NCBI RefSeq assembly: GCF_013408535.1
Contig: NZ_JACBZA010000001.1
Location: 372,001-436,000, forward strand
Direction of reading: 5' to 3'
DNA length: 64,000 nucleotides
Source: Actinopolymorpha cephalotaxi
GTDB lineage: Bacteria; Actinomycetota; Actinomycetes; Propionibacteriales; Actinopolymorphaceae
The translations under genes were made by a program, and so were the position numbers. This document shows, piece by piece, positions 45,201 to 53,706 of the stretch. Under the pieces are notes generated by a model that saw only the letters and a list, made by a program, of their open reading frames with translations, was not told where the DNA came from and did no database searches. Position 1 is the first letter of the stretch. Each line of letters opens with the position of its first letter.

Positions 45201-46657
45201 CGTAAAGGGTGACTATCAGGGACATCTGTCGGAATTGGGGGATTGGGGCGTCCGGCAACGATCACCCGCATCCCTGCTGGGGGGTTCTCGGGAAGAACTG
45301 CGGCGATGCTATGTGCGTCTGGGGAAGTAGTGACCCCGGAGTCCTCGTCGAGACCGTCCACTACCAAGATCAGGCGCTCTTCCCGACGCCTGCATAGGTT
45401 CGCGGCCCGCTCGAACGCATCTAGTAAGTGGGCCTCGCGGGTTGCTCCTGTCAATAGCACCGGCATAGGTTCGCCGAGTAGTTCTAGAAGTTGTTCGTGC
45501 ACGACTTCAATAAAAGCTGTTCGGTCCGCTTGCCCTGCCCAGCGTGCCGTAATGAAAAACGATACAACCCTCACGCCTTGCGGCGGATTCAAGGCGAAGC
45601 TCGACAGCAAGGCTGATTTCCCAGCCCACGCTTCGGCGCGCAACCAAAGATATGAGCTCGACTCGAGGGATGTGCAAAACCGTGTAAGCTCGGCCAGGTC
45701 GGTCTCCCTGGCGCGTAATTGCTGGGGCGCTATTCGCCGTACTTGGGAGAGGTACGCGGACCGTGCCAAAATTCTTGTTGGCCGCTGTTCGGTCGCGGTC
45801 TCTTGGTCATCGCTCGACGATCCTCCCACCAGAGAGTATCCGACCAAATCGCGGCGCAGAGATTCCATGTTCTTTGCGGCTGCATTTGGTGCGTACCTGC
45901 CGGCGAGTTCGCTCAGTCGACTAAATAGGCGATCGGCCGCAGCTGCTGTGCCAGCCGAGACGATTCCGCGGAGTCGAGCAACGCAAAATGAGCGGTCCGA
46001 TTCGTCAATGCCTTCAAGTCGGATTTCTCGAAGCGTAAGGGAAGTGAGAAGGCGCCAGGTCAGCTCAGAGTTTGGCAGCCTCTGAGTATCGATTCCCTCC
46101 GTCACTGCGGCTAGAGCGACAACCTTATCGATCTGTTGCAGTCTCTCCCTAGCTGTGCGGTTCAAGCGCCCGACGCGTCTGACCTCGGACCTGAAATGAT
46201 CTTCGCTTCCAGCGTCCCTAGCCATGGCAGCTAACTCTCGGAGCTGTCGTACGTGCTGGTTGGGGCTAGCGACAACCAACGCAAGTCGCCACCGGCCGGT
46301 GGCTATCTCGGCTGGATGATCGTGAATTACTCGAAGGTAGGAGCCGAGTAATTCGACCGAGGCGCGATCGCTTGGCACAAACGAAGGAGACCTGCGTACT
46401 CCGATCGATACCAGGCGGGGAGTGCCATCCGCTGAATATCCGCGCACTACCACGTCGTCGACGACGCTGTAGGAACTAGCTTGGAAGTGGATCTCGCGCG
46501 GGGTTACGTCGTCCCCAAGCTCGGGCAATGGGTCTGCAGTCAGCAGATGGCTCAACAGCAGTGCACCGTAACGATGCTCCAGGACGGTGCCTCCGCCGCC
46601 CGTTGAGTATGGGCTCGCGCGTCTCCTCTGGGGTCGAGCAGCGGAATGATCAGCCAC
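42296..46657 (-). CDS. Large STAND/NACHT NTPase with C-terminal helical repeats
   Basis: 1453 residues, GTG start, no good ribosome-binding site. Residues about 20-130 form an N-terminal domain (GGGGTVLEHRYGALLLSHLL, SSYSVVDDVVVRGYSADG, RLVSIGVRRSPSFVPSD) that recalls the PD-(D/E)xK-like domains heading several bacterial STAND proteins, but with SIGVRR where QVK-type catalytic residues would be. The NTPase core has a degenerate Walker A AEAWAGKS (about 341-348) and Walker B LILVVDGLDED (about 430-439), then MRVIVAGRPNPP. From about 740 to 1410 runs a long array of 33-37-residue TPR-like helical pairs (R..AL..IA.A.A..G...RA). Such receptors sense phage proteins; here that is inferred from build only. 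Confidence 0.75.
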   Translation of the reverse strand: MADHSAARPQRRRASPYSTGGGGTVLEHRYGALLLSHLLTADPLPELGDDVTPREIHFQASSYSVVDDVVVRGYSADGTPRLVSIGVRRSPSFVPSDRASVELLGSYLRVIHDHPAEIATGRWRLALVVASPNQHVRQLRELAAMARDAGSEDHFRSEVRRVGRLNRTARERLQQIDKVVALAAVTEGIDTQRLPNSELTWRLLTSLTLREIRLEGIDESDRSFCVARLRGIVSAGTAAAADRLFSRLSELAGRYAPNAAAKNMESLRRDLVGYSLVGGSSSDDQETATEQRPTRILARSAYLSQVRRIAPQQLRARETDLAELTRFCTSLESSSYLWLRAEAWAGKSALLSSFALNPPQGVRVVSFFITARWAGQADRTAFIEVVHEQLLELLGEPMPVLLTGATREAHLLDAFERAANLCRRREERLILVVDGLDEDSGVTTSPDAHSIAAVLPENPPAGMRVIVAGRPNPPIPTDVPDSHPLRKADIVRSLRRSEYATVVRQDAERELKRLLRGSAIEKDLLGLLTAAGGGLSEGDLAQLTDAPAWEIQDHLQAVSARTFNSRAGRWQAEVPVYVLGHEEIYQQALRFLGETRLEEYRERIHEWVEGYRAAKWPPNTPEYPLRGYFRLLQATADTPRMLKCVTDPDRHNRMLDIIGGDSAALSEIFATQEQLLSTTSPDLVALGRVAVHRIRLTERNDHLPVNLPVVWAQVGRYSRAEALARSITTPIRQVRALVSVAQELNALGELDRARAVAEQAEQGLRAITSTDSEEQAHANAAVARAYAKIGDIPHAQALIGRALTAAKALDNGPQRADAFRAVTRAVAATGNIGEALALAGEINRSPERAGAVSAVALEIAESGNWKRGYSISRSIRPRADRAHTLATIAKAASISGARRRADSIAAEAQSLAFSIQNPGRRAWILAAVAREVRSIYGPEAAWQILREAESAALVTPKASERTDALTSIAGVLALCGVPDRAAELVRDIPSLRRRARALAVLASNVAMAGEKHTAEQIANEAEAISRSLDGGSRVAVGQAALAQATAAVGDIEQAVHLAHSISDVPRRDRALTTTAEAVARAGNLDRALEVAKSVSDVTQQSVALFLVAKVAIGVGDIEQVKRISGLIEDPAYKTKAFYLPSRVNSGRSGGNTQPAQTVRVTDSDDDATSADEPIAPPTDSSLTPFELSERLVGRALILVHDRNIEQAAKVVESISVPVLRVRALATLSRASASNGDVDAARELVDRALVMVDMTPQGSYRDSALNEVLHQLVAIGESERAERLAATISNPVLRHRALSTIASAIALSGNILSAEGTARRISDGQLRAKTLASIVEVAVSSGEMTDAERIVFSIAAPASRARALGVVTQGWASKGNMQRSETVASEITDPIERSKTLSDLAVNYPSDRSHHLLAQALVIGHWSTCLRALARIRPDLITVIGAEFLHANGPGGSV

Positions 46658-46817
46658 GCGCTGAGTTTAGACCGTCTCTAGTAGGCTTGAGCACCAAATG
46701 TCGCTGGTCGGTCGACCTCGCGACGGACGCTTCGCATAGGTGTTGGTGCCCAACGGGCCACCGACGGCTACTGCTGTCGCGGAACTCCGCCTCGGATCGT
46801 CAGCGCCTCAGGCAAGG

Positions 46818-47991
46818 TCAGGTCGGTTTAGATCCGCTCCCGCCAACGGTTGGTCCGGATGGCCAGGTGACTTCGAGTTCCTCTGGGCCATATGGGTTCT
46901 GGTAGAAGGACCGCAGGCAGTATTCGATCACGGGCTGCGCGGCGTTGGCGAGGTTGATGAACCAGTCGACGCCAGCCGGGTAGGACCAGAGGTAGGAGCG
47001 CGGGCTGCGGGTTCGAGCCGCGGTCAGTGAGGAAGTCGGAGATCTGGGCATCGGTCCAGTACGGCACGCGCTCGCGTGCGTGACGCACGCACTGGTCGAT
47101 GCTGGAGCCGGTGTTGATCGCGAGGTGTAGCTCGCCGCGGACGAGTTGGGTGTAGTGGTCAAGCCGCACCCGCGTCATCAGGAGCTGGTCGTCGGAGGCG
47201 ACGAACAGCGGCAGCGCCTGGGCGAGGCCTTCGAGGAGGACCTGCTGGTTGGCGTGGACGGACATGAGGCGGACCCAAGGCACGTCTTCAGCGGCGCAGC
47301 GCGCCGACCAACTGGCGCCCTGGAGCCCATGCCCGAGTACCTCGTGGAGAGCGAACTGTCTTGCGGCGACCTCGGTGAAGGTCGCTTGCCGAAGGTTGAG
47401 GCGTAGCCGGACGTCGGCGCCCACACCGTCCAGCCAGTACGCCCAGTACGCGTCGACGTCGGCGGTCTCAATGGTCAGGTTGAAAGGCGCGTCGGAGCCG
47501 GTCGCGCGGCGTACGGCCTTCTCGTAGGTGTCGGCGGCCGCGCGAATAGCATCCGGCGCGTCCGCTGTCTTCATGTGCCCTTCGAGTGCCCGGAACTCCT
47601 TGTCGGTGTTCGGCCCCCAACCGATCCCGACGTCAGCAAGCGCAGAACGAGCAAGCTCGCCGCGTTCCCTCACGTACTCGTCGGACCATCCCGCCGCGCC
47701 GCAGCCCTGCGTGGCGCGGATGTATTCGGCGAACGGTGGGCGCTCGCCGAGGAGGCTGCCGAGGTAGGCCAGGTCGGCGGTCAGGCGTGCGGATACGTGT
47801 GGCGTCTCGGCCTCGTCTGTGCGCTTACGGAGCGCCCGGAGTTGTTCGTAGACCTGAAGCCGGCTGGTCGCAGGCTCGATGGTCTCGGTCGTGGGGTGGC
47901 AGTCGAAGTCGATGACTGCGGGCGTGCCGCGGTTGACCTCGTAGGCGTTCCAGGCCCGAAGGACCGACTCAAGCTCGTCACGAAGCTTCAC
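46818..47991 (-). pseudogene. HExxxH metalloprotease-like gene with one frameshift
   Basis: A GTG at 47991 opens [23 protein letters not shown]. The middle has [12 protein letters not shown], an HExxxH zinc motif, and [13 protein letters not shown] 50 residues later with a possible third ligand Glu. The motif recalls DUF1704/MATCAP-type peptidases more than thermolysin (HExxH). At about 47010 the frame changes: one frame continues as unlike sequence to 46828, while the +1 frame gives [20 protein letters not shown] and a sensible end at 46818. One inserted base near 47008-47014 explains this. Substrate unknown. It follows argS and a strong hairpin on the same strand. Confidence 0.6.
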
Positions 47992-48005
47992 GGCGCAAGC
48001 GGCGT

Positions 48006-48086
48006 ACCCGGAACCTGCGCGGGGTCGCCAGGCCAAGCCGCGAGCGGTCGACAAGCGAGCCTGGCGACCCCGCGCAGAACCCGGGT
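48006..48086 (-). terminator. Long hairpin between argS and the metalloprotease-like gene
   Basis: 19 bases at 48015-48033 pair perfectly with 48059-48077; past a small internal loop (AAC/AAC) six more base pairs (48006-48011 with 48081-48086) extend it. It lies 67 bp beyond the argS stop and 15 bp before the next GTG. Probably the argS terminator. Confidence 0.6.
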
Positions 48087-48152
48087 GCGGACAAGCTGTC
48101 CGACCGACGGGAGATGAGCCCTCATCACGACCTGGTATCGGCTGGGTGCGCC

Positions 48153-49833
48153 TCACATCCGCTCGGGCGCGGACACTCCGAGCAGGCCAAGCCCGTTGGC
48201 CAGGACCGTCCGCGTGGCGGTGACCAGCAGCAGCCGGCCGCGATGAAGATCGGACAACTCCTCGTCGTCTTGCGGCAGTACCCGGCAGAGGTCGTAGAAC
48301 TTGTGGAACGCGGACGCGGTGTCCTCGAGGTAGCGGGCGACCCGGTGCGGCTCGCGCAGCTCCGCGGCGGTGGCCACTACGCGTGGGAACTCCGCGAGCG
48401 TCCGGAGCAGGATGCCTTCCTTCTCGTGGGACAGCAGCGACGGATCGAAGGTGTCGACAAGACCGGTGAGAGTGTCGGCCGAGATCCCAAGTTCGTCCGC
48501 GTTCCGCAGGATCGAGGACAGGCGTGCGTGGGCGTACTGCACGTAGTAGATCGGGTTGTCGTTGGTCTGTTTGGCCCACAGGTCCAGGTCGATGTCGATT
48601 GTGCTGTCGCAGCTGTATCGGGCCAGAGCGTAGCGAGCCGCGTCTACGCCGATCGCGTCGACGAGATCGTCGAGAGTGATCGCAGTGCCGGCGCGCTTCG
48701 ACATCCGCAGCGGTTGGCCGTGGGAGAGGAGGTTCACCATCTGTCCGATGAGGAACTCCAGGTTGACTCCCGGAGTGTCGCCGAACGCGGCACACACGGC
48801 GTTCATCCGCCCGACGTACCCGTGATGGTCCGCGCCCAGCATCATCAGGCACCGGTCGAAGCCACGTTCGCGCTTGTCGAGGTAGTACGCGACGTCGCCG
48901 GAGATGTAGGTGCCATTGCCGTCGGACTTGATGATCACCCGGTCCTTGTCGTCGCCGAACTTCGTGGTTCGCAACCACAACGCGCCGTCGTGTCGGTAGG
49001 TGTTGCCCATGCTGGAGAGCCCGGCTGATGGCCCGCTCGACGGCGCCGGAGTGGTGGAGACTGTTCTCGTGGAAGTACACGTCGAAATCGACGCCGAACT
49101 CGTGGAGCGTCTTCTTGATCTCGGCGAACATCAGCTCGACCCCGACCGACCGGAAGACTTCCTGCGCCTCGTCGTCGGGCAGTGTGAGGGTGTCGGGGTG
49201 TGTGGCGAGTACCTGCTGGGCGATGTCGACGATGTACTGGCCGGCGTAGCCGTCCTCGGGGGTGGCCGCGCCGCGGGCGCTGGCGAGTAGGGACCGGGCG
49301 AAGCGGTCGATCTGTCCGCCGTGGTCGTTGAAGTAGTACTCGCGGGTGACCTCTGCTCCGCTGAAGGAGAAGATCCGGCCCAGGGCGTCACCTACGGCTG
49401 CCCAGCGGGTACCGCCGAGGTGGATCGGCCCTGTCGGGTTGGCGGAGACGAACTCGAGGTTGATTCTCTCCCCGGCGTACATCCGGTTACGGCCGTACGA
49501 CGAGGCGGCGGTCACGATCTCCGCTGCGATGGCGCCCTGCGCGCCGGCATCGATGCGTACGTTCAGGAATCCCGGACCGGCGATCTCCACCGACGCGATC
49601 CCGTGCACCTCGCGGAGTCGGTCGGCCAGGAGCGCGGCGAGGTCGCGTGGCGGCATCCCCGCCTTCTTGGCCAGTTGGAGCGCGATGTTCGTGGCGTAGT
49701 CGCCATGCTCTCGGACCTTCGGTCGCTCGACGATGACCTGAGTAGGTACTCCGTCGGGCAGGGTCACCGTGCCGTCAGCAGTCAGACTCGCCAAGACGGC
49801 GACTACCGCGGACGAGAGCTGTTCTGAGGTCAC
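48153..49833 (-). pseudogene. argS: Arginyl-tRNA synthetase with a one-base frameshift
   Basis: From ATG 49833 the frame gives an N-terminal Add-1 domain ([20 protein letters not shown]) and the HIGH motif region [38 protein letters not shown]. At 49020-49022 an extra base in a GGG run (minus strand) shifts the frame; the second half (from 49010) reads [39 protein letters not shown] (KMSKS-like) and the standard end [10 protein letters not shown]. Removing one G restores an unbroken 560-residue class I ArgRS. Either the gene is newly broken or the base is a sequencing error. Housekeeping argS is usually elsewhere in actinobacteria, so this could be a second, element-borne copy. Confidence 0.8.
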
Positions 49834-50284
49834 CGGAGGATCCTATCGGCGTCGAACTGTCCCCGGCACGAACGTTTCCGGCAAGGGTCGGCGTCCTGTA
49901 GGGGCGACGAAGAGGGCCCCGCTGTCTTGGACCTAACAGGTGATGCCCGGTTCGTGATGAGGCTCAACCGAGGCACAAGGGCATTGCCGCGCGCGGAGAA
50001 CAGTCCTCGTTGGGCCCCGCCTCGACGTAGTTCGGAAGCAGCAGACAACCAGTCGTAGCCGCAAAACCGCCCACTTGCGGGATTAGCAAGATCGTCGTAG
50101 CAAGCGGTCGCCAAGTCCTTGGCCTCCGCGGCGAACAACGACCGAGAGCGACAAAGCTACCCGCCGCCGCCCTGCTTCCCGGCATGATGACCACACGCCG
50201 GCCTGCCACGCGATCACGAGATCCACGATTCAGCGGGGTGTGCGCGTATAGGGGCTGTGAGGTCGCCGGGGGTGGGGGAGTGCG
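49834..50284. other. Intergenic region inside the island
   Basis: About 450 bp between divergent argS and the NACHT gene. I see no RNA gene, repeat or convincing promoter hexamers. Short open frames here lack coding character. The only clear signal is GGGGGAG just before the ATG at 50285. Confidence 0.5.
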
Positions 50285-52513
50285 ATGTGGTGGCGAAGAT
50301 GGTCGTGGCCGCGGCGGTTGGGGTGGACGCTGCTGATGGTGGCTTTACTGCTCTTGGCGGTGGGTCTTCCGGTACGGGCGTGGGGCGCGAGTGGCGATGA
50401 GTTCAACCGATGGGTGGGGTTGTCGAACGTCCTGGCTCTGAGTCTGGGCGTGGTCGGCTTCCTGCTGAACGTCGTCGATCGGCGCTGGCACGCCGATGAG
50501 GTGTTCGCGAAGCGCCTGGATCAAGCGGCCGACGAGCTAACCGACCAGGCGTTGAAGAAGGAGAGCCGCGCGTTGCGAGGGCTGCTCGCGGCGGGCCAGT
50601 CTGGCTCAGCGGCGGCGGATGTGAGGTTCGCAGAACGGCTGGTCGTCTTCGCCGAAGCGGGATCGGGGTGGTCAGGGCATCTGGGTGAGGTAGGACTGTT
50701 TTACCAAGACCATGCGACCGGTGGACGACTGGTGATCCTGGGTGATCCTGGGTCGGGTAAGACTGTGCTGGCGGTGCAGTTGCTCGTGCAAACCCTCGAG
50801 GCGCGGCAGGAACAGCCAGATGGTCAGACTCGGCGGCTGTTGCCAGTGCCGGTGCGGGCCAGCCTCCCGACCTGGAATGTGGACGTGCCCTTCGAAGAGT
50901 GGCTGACCCGTCGGCTGGTCGCCGACTACGGTATGCGGCGGCAGGAGGCGACGGCGCTGGTGGCGGCCCGGCGGGTACTTCCGATGCTGGACGGGCTAGA
51001 TGAAATGGACCCGCAGGATGGCGACCCGCAACGGGCACGGCGGGCTGTGGCACGGCTCAACGATGAGTACACCGCTGGTGAGCGCGGTGCACCGCTGGTG
51101 CTGACCTGCCGCAACGACGAATATCTCGCCTTAGGCCAGCCGGTCCGGCCCGCCACCGAGGTCGTCATCCAACCCCTGACGCCTGATCAAATCCGTGACT
51201 ACTTGCGTCTCGAGGTCGGCACGAGTGCGAGACCTGACACCTGGAAGGGCTGGCAGCTGCTACTGGACCAGTTGGACACCGACGTCGGCATCGAACTGTT
51301 ACACGCGTTGAACACCCCATGGCGGTTGACCCTCGCGGTCACCTACGGTCGGGCCAACGGACACCCGTCGAGCCTGCTCCGCCAGATCGACGCCAGCGGG
51401 GCCGAGGACTCCGACGCTTACCACAGCAGGGTCCGGAAGCTGCTGCTGGAGCAGTTCATCCCCACCCGGATCCGGGTGCTTGACTCCACCGCCAACACCG
51501 CCCAGATCACGGCGTGGCTGCGGACTGTGGCTCGGCACCTGGCCTGGCAGCAACAGCACGGCATGGCCGGCACCGACATCGTGCTGCACCAATGGTGGCA
51601 CATCGCCGGTTCACGGCGAGTACGCCGCTGGCACGCCTGTACCAACGTCGCGCTCTTAGTCGCTGGTTTCGCTGTGATCTTCTCGGCGTTCAGTAGATTC
51701 GATCCTCTCGCCGTGACAGACACCGTTCGGTACTACCTGAGCCCACTGTCCGTATTCTATTTCTTCTACATCTTGGTAGGCGCTTTTTTTGTGCTGGTCA
51801 TAACGGCCTGGTGTCAGTTGGCGTGGTCAACAGGTCACCAAGAAATGGTGAGGCCGAAGGGCGCCAGCCTGCAGCAACTACACACCCCCCAAGGCCGCCG
51901 CCGCCTCGCCAGGGAACTCCCGAGAAACCTAGCGGTTGGGTTCGGGTGTGGATTCGTACTCAGCGCGTTCGTGGTCGGGAGCTTGCCCAGCGAGGCCGCC
52001 CTCGTGGTCAGCCTCGCTGTCAGCTTCACGTTCGCGCTCACGTTCGCGCTCACGGCAGGGCTGACGCCGCTGGACGCGGCAGGTTTCAACCCGCGCGACG
52101 CATTGCGAAACGACCTAGTCAACTGGCTCGCGCTCTCGCTCGCGGCCGGGCTGTCACTGTTGCTGTCGCTGTCGCCCTGGCTCAAGGGTAGGGACTGGGG
52201 GATCGGGCTCTTATTTATAGCCGCATTCGGGTTCGTGATCACGTTAGGAGCCACGCTCACGAGTGGGCTCGCGGCCAATGCATGGCTGCGGTACGTACTC
52301 GCCCTCTGGCTCACGCGCCGCGAGGGGATCTTGCCACTTGGTTTCGGAAGGTTTCTCAACCGCTGCCACCAAGCCGGGATCCTGCGTGAGAGCGGAAACG
52401 CCTACCAGTTCCGCCACCTGGAACTACGCGACTGGCTCCAGCACCCACCCCAGCCCTCGTACCAAGCCGCATCCCCCAACACCCTGACTCCCACGGACAC
52501 GGCACAGAACTAG
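50285..52513 (+). CDS. Membrane-anchored NACHT-family NTPase
   Basis: 742 residues, ATG with GGGGGAG upstream. Two N-terminal membrane segments (about 13-33 and 45-63) are followed by a NACHT module: LVILGDPGSGKTVLAVQLL (Walker A about 153-160), VLPMLDGLDEMDP (Walker B about 231-243), VLTCRNDEY (sensor 1) and QPLTPDQIRDYLRL. A helical region (about 290-430) leads to five or six hydrophobic spans (about 450-660) and a C-terminal FLNRCHQAGILRE / YQFRHLELRDWL, the last part of the winged-helix region typical of streptomycete NACHT proteins. Bacterial NACHT proteins include antiphage effectors. A membrane effector would suit cell killing by permeabilisation; this is inferred. Confidence 0.82.
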   Translation: MWWRRWSWPRRLGWTLLMVALLLLAVGLPVRAWGASGDEFNRWVGLSNVLALSLGVVGFLLNVVDRRWHADEVFAKRLDQAADELTDQALKKESRALRGLLAAGQSGSAAADVRFAERLVVFAEAGSGWSGHLGEVGLFYQDHATGGRLVILGDPGSGKTVLAVQLLVQTLEARQEQPDGQTRRLLPVPVRASLPTWNVDVPFEEWLTRRLVADYGMRRQEATALVAARRVLPMLDGLDEMDPQDGDPQRARRAVARLNDEYTAGERGAPLVLTCRNDEYLALGQPVRPATEVVIQPLTPDQIRDYLRLEVGTSARPDTWKGWQLLLDQLDTDVGIELLHALNTPWRLTLAVTYGRANGHPSSLLRQIDASGAEDSDAYHSRVRKLLLEQFIPTRIRVLDSTANTAQITAWLRTVARHLAWQQQHGMAGTDIVLHQWWHIAGSRRVRRWHACTNVALLVAGFAVIFSAFSRFDPLAVTDTVRYYLSPLSVFYFFYILVGAFFVLVITAWCQLAWSTGHQEMVRPKGASLQQLHTPQGRRRLARELPRNLAVGFGCGFVLSAFVVGSLPSEAALVVSLAVSFTFALTFALTAGLTPLDAAGFNPRDALRNDLVNWLALSLAAGLSLLLSLSPWLKGRDWGIGLLFIAAFGFVITLGATLTSGLAANAWLRYVLALWLTRREGILPLGFGRFLNRCHQAGILRESGNAYQFRHLELRDWLQHPPQPSYQAASPNTLTPTDTAQN

Positions 52514-52624
52514 TAGGTCGGTGCGAGCAAGACGGTTACCTCGGTGGCGCTCACCGGTTGCTTGCGCCCGAGGTCCTAGAGTGCAGGTCAGAGCGGACGC
52601 CTTAGTTTAGCCAGCACCACCTCG

Positions 52625-52656
52625 ACGTGCCCCCACTCTCTCGGGTGGGGGCACGT
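52625..52656 (+). terminator. 12-bp hairpin after the NACHT gene
   Basis: ACGTGCCCCCAC at 52625-52636 pairs exactly with 52645-52656 over an 8-base loop, followed by GTTATGTG. It lies 112 bp after the NACHT stop and 30 bp before the next start, so it may end the NACHT transcript or act as an attenuator. Confidence 0.65.
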
Positions 52657-52686
52657 GTTATGTGAACCGAAAGTGAGAGATGCCAC

Positions 52687-53331
52687 ATGCCTGAGTGGAG
52701 CGCCTTGGAACGTCGGAAGGCCAGCTTGCGACGCGCCCGCGACTTTGGGGATGGAGGCGGGCACGAATGGTCGACCGACGTGCAGTTCGCCCCCGGTCCT
52801 GAGCCTGGAACCGGCAAGATCCTCATCGGCAAACACCTACCGACGTGGGCGGAGGGGATGAGCTACCTGGACCTCAAACAGATCCCCGACTACTTCCTGC
52901 GCCCTGTGTGGTTCGCCGAGTGGTACAGCGACGATGGGCCTGAAATGGCCACCTGCCCGGTCAACCACCAGCGCGGCGTCTATGAGTGGGCCGCCCGCCA
53001 GCATGCCGCACGGGTGCTGGAATCAGTTCAGGGCGCGGTCGGTGAAGGCGGGCCGATCGAGCCGCCTGAAGCGGTCAACCGGGCACCTGACCCTGGCTGT
53101 GGGGTCTTAGAGATCCGATTCGACCAGGGCAAGCCTCAGTGGCAGGGGGTCTGGTACGACCTCTACGCGGGGCTGGCGATCTTCACCTCGGATGACCTAC
53201 GCGAAGTCGTGGACTGGGCGGTGAAGCAGCCCGCCGAAGCCAGGCTGTTCTTCGACGTGGGCAGGAATGAGGGAGTCGACCTGGAGACGTTCCGTGCCGA
53301 TCCGGGGCGCTACATCTACGAATACGACTGA
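52687..53331 (+). CDS. Hypothetical protein of the island
   Basis: 214 residues, ATG with GAGAG about ten bases upstream. No domain recognised. It has no membrane segment or signal; the N-terminus is basic (ALERRKASLRRARDFG), the middle is rich in Trp and aromatic residues (YFLRPVWFAEWYSDDG, QWQGVWYDLYAGLAIF) and the C-terminus is acidic (VDLETFRADPGRYIYEYD). Its place directly after the NACHT gene in the same direction makes it a candidate accessory, but a hairpin lies between them. Confidence 0.6.
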   Translation: MPEWSALERRKASLRRARDFGDGGGHEWSTDVQFAPGPEPGTGKILIGKHLPTWAEGMSYLDLKQIPDYFLRPVWFAEWYSDDGPEMATCPVNHQRGVYEWAARQHAARVLESVQGAVGEGGPIEPPEAVNRAPDPGCGVLEIRFDQGKPQWQGVWYDLYAGLAIFTSDDLREVVDWAVKQPAEARLFFDVGRNEGVDLETFRADPGRYIYEYD

Positions 53332-53413
53332 GCTGGACGGCGGCAAGGCAAGCTCGGGTCTATTGGTTGGTACCTGATCCACCTGAGAGGACACCACACA
53401 TGATGATCGGGAG

Positions 53414-53433
53414 CGCCCTGCAACCGCAGGGCG
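53414..53433 (+). terminator. Hairpin after the island hypothetical gene
   Basis: CGCCCTGC at 53414-53421 pairs with GCAGGGCG at 53426-53433 over AACC, followed by TTC. It lies 82 bp beyond the stop at 53331. Confidence 0.45.
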
Positions 53434-53593
53434 TTCGGGGAGAGGGACCGGGTGAAGGTGCGGCGACACCAGCCGCGTCAGACGATGCCCCGGCGCCATT
53501 CCCGTCGATGCTCCGCGCACGAGAACCCACTCGTAACGCGTTGCTCAACGTGGGGGACATCTCTCCGCAGGCCCGCCGGACCCGGCCGCCGGC

Positions 53594-53612
53594 TGTCAAT
53601 GGCACTGTCAAT
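53594..53612 (+). promoter_or_regulatory. Pair of TGTCAAT motifs, candidate integrase arm sites (right)
   Basis: TGTCAAT at 53594-53600 and 53606-53612, same 12-bp period and orientation as at 41804-41822, about 95 bp inside attR. The bases between and after (GGCAC and GA) resemble the left pair (GGGAG and GA). Confidence 0.55.
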
Positions 53613-53706
53613 GAACTGCAGGCGCATGTGGCTCTGGATGACACCTCAGACAGCGCTTCGGCCAGAATCGCCGCAGGTCAGCAAGGGGCTGACGGTGATC
53701 ATCGCC

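Noticed and set aside
46818-47991. Assignment of the HExxxH gene to the M32 carboxypeptidases
   Set aside because: M32 enzymes use HExxH and are longer; the motif spacing differs.
49964-50209. 81-codon minus-strand frame in the island gap
   Set aside because: No start signal, no coding bias, no recognisable family.
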